Part shown: piece by piece, positions 53,917-61,289 of the stretch | Layout of the letters: each line of letters begins with the position of its first letter | Numbering within the stretch: position 1 is the stretch's first letter | Assembly (NCBI RefSeq): GCF_026278245.1 | Contig: NZ_CP111079.1 | Coordinates: 622,501 to 686,500 of the forward strand | Length of the DNA: 64,000 nt | Source: Pontibacter kalidii | GTDB lineage: Bacteria; Bacteroidota; Bacteroidia; Cytophagales; Hymenobacteraceae | Direction of reading: 5' to 3' | Program-made: the position numbers and the translations under genes | The notes under the pieces: generated by a model | Databases searched by the model: none | The model's input: the letters and a program-made list of their open reading frames with translations, nothing else | Told to the model about the DNA's origin: nothing

Positions 53917-56900
53917 TTAAATGTAGACTTTAAACGTAGTACCTGCGCCTACCCGGCTGTCTACCTCAATTTTGCCGCCCAGAAGATCGACCTGTGTTTT
54001 TACCAGGTGCAAACCTAAGCCCCTGCCCTCGATGTGCTGATGAAAGCGCTTATAGAGGCCAAAAAGATTGCCTTTTACCTTTGCAAGATCAATTCCGAGC
54101 CCGTTATCGGAGATTTCGATGCAAATATAGTCCTTTTGCTTATAACTTCTTATACAAATCTCGGGCTTCCTTTGCGGGTCTCTGTACTTGAGGGCGTTTG
54201 TCAGCAGGTTCTGGAGAATACTATGAATGTAGCTCCTCAGCGATACAATACTGGGGGCATGGCTGAAGTCGTATGCAACGTTGGCTTGGGTGTTTTCCAG
54301 CTCAATGGATATGCTTTTGAGGATATCCTGGAGCAGCTCCTCGAAGTAAACCTGCTCTGATACGTCCAACATCTGGCCGCGCACTGTCAGGATATGGTTT
54401 AGGTCGCGGATGGTGTGGTCCAGGAGCCGCGCCGACTGGGCCAGGCTGTCAATAATGTGTTTGTTCAGGTCTGCCTCCGGACGGGCACGGTCGTAGATGG
54501 TGGTAAGACCCATGATGTTGGCGATAGGCGCGCGCAGGTTGTGGGACACAATATAGGCGAACTGCTGCAGGTTCTGGTTCTGCACCTGTAGCTGCTCGGT
54601 GAGCAGGGTGCGCTTGGCTTCCTCCAGCTTGCGCTCTGTCACGTCGGCCACAGAGGCATCCAGGCGCTGTACTTCACCATTCTCTCCCAACATAGGCGAC
54701 AGGCGCAGCATAAACCACTTCTCCTTTCCGTCCCGGGCAATGATGCGCATTTCGTGCTGGATCTTTTTGCCAAGCGGTACTTCCTGCTTAAGCTTGCTTA
54801 GCAGGCCTGGCAGGTCCTCCTCATGCGTAATCCTAGGCCAGAGGTGCTCCTGCGTGAACTCCTCCTCGGTGTAGCCTGTAATCCGGACACACTGCGGGCT
54901 GATGTAGAAAATCCGGAAATTAGCATCGGCTGAGAAAATAACTTCAGGTATATTCTCAATCGTAGACTGGAAGCGGTCCTTGGCCTCCCTGATCTCCCGT
55001 TCCCTTGCCTTTTGCTCGGTTATATCCTGTGTGGTTCCGAGCACCTTCAGTACCTGGCCCTCATAATTCATCAGGGGCTCCATGGTCTGGTGCAGGTATT
55101 TCTCCGACCCATCGTGTAGCCGGATGCGGTGCTCCGCGGATACGACTGTTTTCTCCTCTATCACGCGCTGGTAGTCCTGCAGTGCTTTGTCTCTGTCCTC
55201 GGGGTGGAAGAAGGCTTGCAGGCTGTTTAACGTGACCGCGAACGTCTCAGGAGAGACACCGTAGATGGTGTACAGGTTATCAGATATCCTCAAACTGTCG
55301 CGCAGCAGGTCATACTCCCAACTACCGATCTTTGCCAGGCTCTGGGCGCGTGCTAGTTGCGCCTCACTATTTTTAATAGCACTTATAATGTTGCGCTGCT
55401 CCGAGATATCATGAATGCTCAGGGCTACGGAGATAACCTGCCTGTCGTGGGTGAGCACCGGACGGAACGCTATCTCAAACCACAATTCGCCGCTACCGGT
55501 CTCGAACTGGGTGGGTTTGCCCTGCAAAGCGCGCGCGTGGCTATCGATCAGGATGTTTTTCTGGTCATCGGAGGTCAGTTCTAGTATGTTTTGGCCTGGT
55601 TGCAGCTCCCTTAGCGTCAGTTTCTTCACTTCTTCGGCGGCTACAGCGTTAAAGAGCAGTACATTCAGCTCTTTGTCGAGCAGGTAAACGGCCTGCGGGG
55701 AGCTGTCGAGCAGGGCGCGCAGGTTTGCCTCGCTGGCTGTGAGTTGCGCTTGTGCCTCTTTCTGGTCGGTAATATCAATGAAAGTGCCGTTGTAAAGCAG
55801 TACGCCGTTCTCCTTGGAAGACGGTAAGCTATGCCCCCGGATCCAATTCCACTCTTGCTGCACCTTGTTCCAGACCCGCAGGTCCTGCACCCACGGCAAA
55901 AAGCTTTGTGTGGCAGCCTGAATGCTTTTGGACACTTCCTCGAGGTCGTCTGGATGTACGGCTTCGAAAAGCAGGTTCGGATTTTGGTATACTTCCTCAG
56001 GGGTAACGCCAACCACATCTTTTATGCCGTCACTTACAAACGGGAAGCTGGTGTTGTTATGCTCGTCCACCCGGAACTGGTACACCGCGCCTGGTATGCT
56101 GGAACTCACCTCGCGCAGCTGCTTCTCGCTCTTTGCCAATGTGGCAATAAACTCCTCCTGCTTCTGTATGTTCTCGGAGGTAACGAGCCGGGGGTACACG
56201 CCGTTCCTTTCCTTAAACGCATGCGACCGCAGCATAACCCGGAATATGGAGCCATCCTTGCGCATGTGGCTTACACCCACGTTGTTCGTGTCTGCGGCTT
56301 TGTCCATTTGGCTGATACGGCTCCTGACCGCCTCTTTTTCTTCTTCCGGCAAGATGTCGAAAACAGTAAGCCGCAGAAACTCCTCCTGCGTAAACCCATA
56401 CTCCTGCACCGCCGCCTCATTCACTTCCAAAATTCTGAACGTATGCTGATCATACACGAACATCGGGATCGGGTTCTGCTCAAAAAGGCGTCTGAAGTGC
56501 CGTTGTGTAAACTTCAGGTTCTGCTGCAGTGCCTCCCGCTCCTTTATCTCCTTGTTGAGGCGCTGGTTCTCCTGCTGCAGGCGCTTTGTAATCTGGTTAA
56601 AGGCAAAGGAAGCCCAAAATATAAACGGCACTACCAGCAGCAGGAGGAGAATGTACTCATCCACCAGGTTCGAGAAAGCGGGGGAAAACTGATCGGTATA
56701 AGTGCGCGCTGCGTTGGTCAGTTCACTGTTCAGACTGATGAGGTGAGCGTGGTGTTGCGTGTAAAAGGGGGCCAGGTGGGCAGCATCATAGCGTAGCGCC
56801 GCCTCCCTTTGCCGCTCATAGGACAGCCTAAGGAGGCTGTCTACATGCGCGTGATAGTTCTTAAGATCATCACTCAGGCGGTGTAGTTGCTGCAGGTGCC

Positions 56901-57243
56901 CATGCCCTTCCAGTAACTGGTGCAGTTCCAGTATGGTAGCCTCATTCGCTTTGTAGGCCAAGGCTAACTCCCTCCGCAAGCTGTCCTTGGCAGCCGCACG
57001 CTCAGCCATAATGTGGGCTCTTACTAAAGCCTGTGTGCGTTCCTTGTTCTCGAATAGCTTGTTGACCAGCTCCAGCCGTCTATAGGTGTGCTGCATGCTG
57101 GTCGTGTATTTGTCCTGGAACTCCCTGGTCTGCATGTAGAAGAACACGCACACCAGCAACAGGGTTGCCAGCATGCTCAGAAAAGCGATTCCAATATACC
57201 GTATAATGCGATTATACTCCTGTTGTATATCCTTCGATTCCAA
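53917..57243 (-). CDS. Multi-PAS sensor histidine kinase
   Basis: 1108 residues, starting with TTG (no ATG fits; an upstream stop lies nine codons away). Helix 1 (about 17-35), a periplasmic helical region of about 145 residues, helix 2 (about 184-202), a coiled coil, then five PAS domains (about 240-365, 370-490, 495-615, 620-740, 745-870), each with a recognisable PAS start such as LFEQNPIPMFVYD or IENIPEVIFSADA. The kinase core has the phospho-His in IVSHNLRAPIANI, the N box LLTNALKYRDP, and G boxes DNGLGID and GRGLGLHL. It senses an unknown extracytoplasmic or internal signal and phosphorylates the receiver at 53495. Confidence 0.9.
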   Translation of the reverse strand: MESKDIQQEYNRIIRYIGIAFLSMLATLLLVCVFFYMQTREFQDKYTTSMQHTYRRLELVNKLFENKERTQALVRAHIMAERAAAKDSLRRELALAYKANEATILELHQLLEGHGHLQQLHRLSDDLKNYHAHVDSLLRLSYERQREAALRYDAAHLAPFYTQHHAHLISLNSELTNAARTYTDQFSPAFSNLVDEYILLLLLVVPFIFWASFAFNQITKRLQQENQRLNKEIKEREALQQNLKFTQRHFRRLFEQNPIPMFVYDQHTFRILEVNEAAVQEYGFTQEEFLRLTVFDILPEEEKEAVRSRISQMDKAADTNNVGVSHMRKDGSIFRVMLRSHAFKERNGVYPRLVTSENIQKQEEFIATLAKSEKQLREVSSSIPGAVYQFRVDEHNNTSFPFVSDGIKDVVGVTPEEVYQNPNLLFEAVHPDDLEEVSKSIQAATQSFLPWVQDLRVWNKVQQEWNWIRGHSLPSSKENGVLLYNGTFIDITDQKEAQAQLTASEANLRALLDSSPQAVYLLDKELNVLLFNAVAAEEVKKLTLRELQPGQNILELTSDDQKNILIDSHARALQGKPTQFETGSGELWFEIAFRPVLTHDRQVISVALSIHDISEQRNIISAIKNSEAQLARAQSLAKIGSWEYDLLRDSLRISDNLYTIYGVSPETFAVTLNSLQAFFHPEDRDKALQDYQRVIEEKTVVSAEHRIRLHDGSEKYLHQTMEPLMNYEGQVLKVLGTTQDITEQKAREREIREAKDRFQSTIENIPEVIFSADANFRIFYISPQCVRITGYTEEEFTQEHLWPRITHEEDLPGLLSKLKQEVPLGKKIQHEMRIIARDGKEKWFMLRLSPMLGENGEVQRLDASVADVTERKLEEAKRTLLTEQLQVQNQNLQQFAYIVSHNLRAPIANIMGLTTIYDRARPEADLNKHIIDSLAQSARLLDHTIRDLNHILTVRGQMLDVSEQVYFEELLQDILKSISIELENTQANVAYDFSHAPSIVSLRSYIHSILQNLLTNALKYRDPQRKPEICIRSYKQKDYICIEISDNGLGIDLAKVKGNLFGLYKRFHQHIEGRGLGLHLVKTQVDLLGGKIEVDSRVGAGTTFKVYI

Positions 57244-57535
57244 AAAGCCTGTCTCCGTCAGTAAAGTTTAAGGTGCGGTGTATAAAATAGTTGCAATAAG
57301 CATTAGCCTTCTAAAATAAGGAGAGACACGAATAAAACAATGGAGATTCGGATAAACATATATTATTGATGATTTTTCTCCATCAAGTATAAATAATGTT
57401 AAACCATTGTCTGTTTGTTATACTTTTAAAGTACAAAATAGCCGTAGGTACAGGGCAGGGATGGGAGGAGGGGAGAGTATGAAAACATGTAATGCATCGC
57501 CAGAATTGTGTAACACACTAGCGGGCAAGGGGGCG

Positions 57536-57543
57536 TATCTTTG
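57536..57543 (+). promoter_or_regulatory. Likely -7 element (TATCTTTG) of copA
   Basis: TATCTTTG matches TAnnTTTG and lies 14 bases before the ATG at 57558, so the leader would be very short. I see no good -33 TTTG at the right distance. The gap 57244-57557 has no gene; the rest is AT-rich with TATACTT near 57420. Confidence 0.5.
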
Positions 57544-57557
57544 TAACAGATAAAACA

Positions 57558-59801
57558 ATGAAAAAAATGGCAACTGTAAAAGATAGAAAGCTTACCAAAG
57601 CCACCTTTCCGGTAGAGGGCATGACCTGTGCCTCCTGCGCCAACAGTATACAGAGCATGCTGAACGCCCGTGAGGGAGTGGCAGAGGCAAACGTGAACTT
57701 CGCCGGTAAAACTCTGCAGGTGGCCTACGATGAGCAGGAGGTAAACCCAGCTCAACTGCGCGAGACGGTGCAGGAAATCGGCTTTGATATACTGATAGAG
57801 GAAACAACCCAGGAGGAGCTGGAGGAGCGGCAGGCAACGGCGCTCTCTAACCTGAGGCGCAAAACCATTATAGCCGGTGTGCTGGCCCTGCCGGTGTTTA
57901 TACTGGGCATGTTCTTCCACGACACTTTCGCCTGGGGCAACTGGGCCATGCTTATACTTACCGCGCCTGTCCTGCTTTGGGCGGGGCAGCGCTTCTTTGT
58001 AGGGGCTTGGGCACAGGCCAAACACGGCCGCGCCAACATGGATACGCTGGTGGCGCTGAGCACGGGGATCGCCTTTATCTTCAGTGTGTTCAACACAGTT
58101 TACCCGGGGTTCTTCCTGGATAGGGGGTTGATGCCGCACGTCTACTTCGAGGCGGTGGCCGTGATCATTGCGTTTATACTTTTGGGGAAGTACCTGGAGG
58201 AAGGCGCGAAAGACCGTAGTTCCTCGGCTATTAAAAAGCTGATGGGCCTGCAGCCGAAGACGGTACGGGTGCTGCGCAACGGCACCGAACTGGAGCTGAA
58301 GATAGAGGAAGTACAACTGGGCGACAGGGTCGTGCTGCTGCCTGGTGAGCGCGTGCCGGTAGACGGTGAGGTAGCCTCCGGAACAACGTACGTGGACGAA
58401 AGTATGCTGAGCGGGGAGCCGCTGCCGGTGCAGAAACAGCCTGGCGATGCCCTTTATGCCGGCACCATCAACCAGAAGGGAAGTGTACAGATCATCGCAC
58501 AGAAGACCGGCGGCGAAACCATGTTGGCCCATATCATCAAGCTGGTGCAGGAGGCGCAGGGCAGCAAAGCCCCGGTGCAGAAGCTGGTGGATAAGATCGC
58601 GGGCATCTTCGTACCGGTGGTGTTGGTAATTGCCGTCCTTACGTTTGCTGCCTGGCTGGTGTTCGGTGGCGAGGCCTACCTGACGGAGGCGCTGCTATCT
58701 ACCATTTCGGTGCTGGTGATCGCCTGCCCGTGTGCACTTGGCCTGGCCACCCCAACGGCAATTATGGTGGGCGTGGGCCGTGGTGCCGAGAACGGCATCC
58801 TGATAAAAGACGCGGAAAGTCTGGAGCATGCCCACAAGGTAAATGCCGTCCTCCTGGATAAGACCGGTACCATCACTTTAGGTAAGCCCTCTGTTACGGA
58901 TGTGGTGTGGGCGCAGGACACATTGGAACAGGCGCGGCTGGAGACGCTGTTCTTCTCTATGGAGGCACAGTCGGAGCACCCGATCGCACAGGCCATCTAT
59001 ACTTTCTACAAGGAACAGGGGCAACAGGCCGTGCAACCGGACACCTTTAACAGCCTCACCGGTTTGGGGATAGAGGCCGGGTTTGACGGCACCCGCTACC
59101 TGGCCGGTAACGAGAAACTGCTGCGCCAGCAGGGCGTGGAGCTGCCGGAGCACCTGCTGCAGGCGGCAAGGCAGCTGCAGGAAGACGCTAAAACAGCCAT
59201 CTTCTTTGCAGACTCAGCGCAGGCGCTGGCTGTCTTCGCCGTGAGTGACCCAATCAAGCCTGCCGCCGCCAAAGGTATAAAAGCCATGCACGAGGCCGGG
59301 CTGGAAGTATACATGCTCACCGGCGACAACAGCCAAACGGCCGAGGCCGTAGCCCGGCAGGTGGGTGTGGCGCATTACCAGGCGGAGCTGCTGCCAACAG
59401 ATAAGTCCGACTTTGTGAAAAAGCTGCAGGCGGAAGGGAAAGTAGTTGCCATGGTGGGCGACGGTATAAACGATGCGCAGGCCCTTGCCACCGCCGACGT
59501 CAGCATCGCCATGGGGCAGGGCACCGATATTGCTATGGAAGTAGCCGGCATCACGCTCATGCGCTCCGACCTGACGCAGGTGGCCAGAGCCGTAAAACTG
59601 TCGCGGGCCACGGTGCAGACGATCCACCAGAACCTGTTCTGGGCGTTCATCTACAATGTGATCTGTATTCCGGTGGCGGCTGGCATACTGTTCCCCTTCA
59701 CCGGTTTCCTGCTCAACCCGATGATTGCGGGCGCGGCCATGGCCCTGAGTTCTGTGTCGGTGGTGACTAACAGCCTGCGCCTTCGGGCTAAGAAATTGTA
59801 A
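57558..59801 (+). CDS. copA: Copper-translocating P-type ATPase
   Basis: 747 residues. One N-terminal metal-binding domain (GMTCASC, about residues 21-27), then P1B-type transmembrane segments. The ion site [12 protein letters not shown], phospho-Asp motif [13 protein letters not shown] motif SEHPIA, TGDN and hinge [11 protein letters not shown] are all present and in order, so this is a complete CopA-type Cu(I) exporter. NxxY/M-SS at the end ([12 protein letters not shown]) supports Cu(I). The CopZ-like gene follows 39 bases later. Its start codon is preceded by the TATCTTTG box. Confidence 0.95.
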   Translation: MKKMATVKDRKLTKATFPVEGMTCASCANSIQSMLNAREGVAEANVNFAGKTLQVAYDEQEVNPAQLRETVQEIGFDILIEETTQEELEERQATALSNLRRKTIIAGVLALPVFILGMFFHDTFAWGNWAMLILTAPVLLWAGQRFFVGAWAQAKHGRANMDTLVALSTGIAFIFSVFNTVYPGFFLDRGLMPHVYFEAVAVIIAFILLGKYLEEGAKDRSSSAIKKLMGLQPKTVRVLRNGTELELKIEEVQLGDRVVLLPGERVPVDGEVASGTTYVDESMLSGEPLPVQKQPGDALYAGTINQKGSVQIIAQKTGGETMLAHIIKLVQEAQGSKAPVQKLVDKIAGIFVPVVLVIAVLTFAAWLVFGGEAYLTEALLSTISVLVIACPCALGLATPTAIMVGVGRGAENGILIKDAESLEHAHKVNAVLLDKTGTITLGKPSVTDVVWAQDTLEQARLETLFFSMEAQSEHPIAQAIYTFYKEQGQQAVQPDTFNSLTGLGIEAGFDGTRYLAGNEKLLRQQGVELPEHLLQAARQLQEDAKTAIFFADSAQALAVFAVSDPIKPAAAKGIKAMHEAGLEVYMLTGDNSQTAEAVARQVGVAHYQAELLPTDKSDFVKKLQAEGKVVAMVGDGINDAQALATADVSIAMGQGTDIAMEVAGITLMRSDLTQVARAVKLSRATVQTIHQNLFWAFIYNVICIPVAAGILFPFTGFLLNPMIAGAAMALSSVSVVTNSLRLRAKKL

Positions 59802-59840
59802 AGTGTATTAAATATGTTAACTAAATAAATTCAGAAAAGT

Positions 59841-60050
59841 ATGGAAACCTATAAATTTAAGACCAACATCAACTGCGGAAACTGTGTGCGCGCTGTTACG
59901 CCTCACCTCAACAAGCTGGAGGGCGTGCAGGAGTGGAAAGTAGATACTGACAATCCAAACAAGGTACTGGAAGTAAAAGCAGATGCCGCAGACGCTGAGA
60001 CGATTAAAAACACGGTGAAGAAAGCTGGTTTTGAGGCCGAGCAGATCTAA
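59841..60050 (+). CDS. CopZ-like heavy-metal-associated domain protein
   Basis: 69 residues. One HMA ferredoxin-like domain with the metal site INCGNC (a variant of MxCxxC without the methionine) near residue 10. It probably passes Cu(I) to the CopA at 57558, with which it is in an operon. The substitution of N-C-G-N for the usual T-C-A-S around the CxxC is unusual. ATG context AAAAGTATG is the motif variant. Confidence 0.88.
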   Translation: METYKFKTNINCGNCVRAVTPHLNKLEGVQEWKVDTDNPNKVLEVKADAADAETIKNTVKKAGFEAEQI

Positions 60051-60076
60051 GCAAGTATAAAGTTAAAGCTGTATGT

Positions 60077-60111
60077 AAAGGCTAACAGGTTGCTGACCTG
60101 TTAGCCTTTTT
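60077..60111 (+). terminator. Terminator of the cop operon
   Basis: AAAGGCTAACAGGT pairs with ACCTGTTAGCCTTTT, followed by T's. Confidence 0.85.
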
Positions 60112-60190
60112 CTGTTTGTGATAAGTATAGCGTAGGGCGTTGGAAGTGGGGGAGGGGCCGGGCGGAGACTTTTTTATACTTTGCCATCAG

Positions 60191-60224
60191 CCTAAAAAGA
60201 AAAGGGCAGCTAAAATAGCTGCCC
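60191..60224 (-). terminator. Terminator for the PorP/SprF gene
   Basis: GGGCAGCTA and TAGCTGCCC form a stem with a short loop; A-rich plus strand at 60191-60203 gives T's on the minus strand. It is about 40 bases past the stop at 60262. Confidence 0.75.
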
Positions 60225-60261
60225 CGTTTCTGTACTCTCAAACTAAACCATTATTTAATAT

Positions 60262-61281
60262 CTACCATGCCCATTCCGGGCAAATAACCTTACGTGTGTT
60301 GCGCAGCTTAAACCCAAGCACCACCTCATGGCTTCCGGCGCTTGCCTGCCCCAGCGGCGAGGTAGTGGCGTCGTAGGAGTAAGCCAGGTCCAGCAGGTGA
60401 TTGATGTTGATGCCTGCCATGGCTGCTACTGACTCCTCGTGCCTGTACGTAACGCCTGCCCAAAGCCTGTCACCATAGACAACCTTCATCGTAGCATCCA
60501 CCGATGCCGGGCTTGGCTGCGCCATTTTCACCATCACCGAAGGGATCAGCGAAATGTAAGGCGCTACATCCAGGCGGTAGCCACCCGTAACGTAGTAGTG
60601 CTGCTGCAGTGCGCCATCTGTGTCCGATGGGGTATTGTCAGTCAGGAACTGGCGCTTACTGGGTACCAACTGCGCCCCGGCCACACCTGCGTAGAAATTG
60701 CGGGAGTAGAGCCACAGGCCCATGCTCAGGTCAAACTTTACCTCGTTAGCCCGACCGTCGTAAATGGCTGGGTCGTGGAGGCTGTTGTGGGCTAACTTTA
60801 CCTTACCTGGGTCCAGGCTATACTGGATAATGCCCGGCTGCACACCTGCCGATACTTTGAGGGTGCGTGAAAGCGGCTGGTGATACGCATAGCTGGCTGA
60901 AACGCTGCCACGCTTCAGCGGGCCCGTCTCCGTGGACATTGCCATCAGGCCAAAGCCATGGTGCGGGCGCGACCTGCGGTAAATGCTGGATGGTTTCATG
61001 CTGCCCTCCTTCGCCATGCCCCTGCCGCCGCCGTACGTGCTGCCGCCAGGCTTGTTAATTGGCATGTGCAGGGTAGCATAGTACGACTGCGGCGCTCCCT
61101 CCAGGCCGCTCCACTGGTGGCGTGTGCCAAGCTTCAAGTCGGCGTAGTCCTCTATGCCCGTGATAGCGGGGTTGGCGAGGTAATTATTTAAAGTATACTG
61201 AGTGTATTGAGGCCGCTGCTGGGCAAAGGCACTGCCTGCCGCCAACAGCCATATCACTCCTAGGGCTAAAAGTTTGTTCAT
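60262..61281 (-). CDS. PorP/SprF family type IX secretion-associated outer-membrane protein
   Basis: 339 residues. Signal peptide MNKLLALGVIWLLAAGSAFA. The family opening QQRPQYTQYTLNNYLANPAI is unmistakable, followed by DLKLGTRHQWSGLEGAPQSY and barrel strands (LDVAPYISLIPSVMVK). In Flavobacterium SprF is needed to put SprB on the surface; here the giant adhesin gene lies just 8 bases upstream in the same operon, so this protein most likely anchors or exports it. Confidence 0.92.
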   Translation of the reverse strand: MNKLLALGVIWLLAAGSAFAQQRPQYTQYTLNNYLANPAITGIEDYADLKLGTRHQWSGLEGAPQSYYATLHMPINKPGGSTYGGGRGMAKEGSMKPSSIYRRSRPHHGFGLMAMSTETGPLKRGSVSASYAYHQPLSRTLKVSAGVQPGIIQYSLDPGKVKLAHNSLHDPAIYDGRANEVKFDLSMGLWLYSRNFYAGVAGAQLVPSKRQFLTDNTPSDTDGALQQHYYVTGGYRLDVAPYISLIPSVMVKMAQPSPASVDATMKVVYGDRLWAGVTYRHEESVAAMAGININHLLDLAYSYDATTSPLGQASAGSHEVVLGFKLRNTRKVICPEWAW

Positions 61282-61289
61282 AGAATGGC

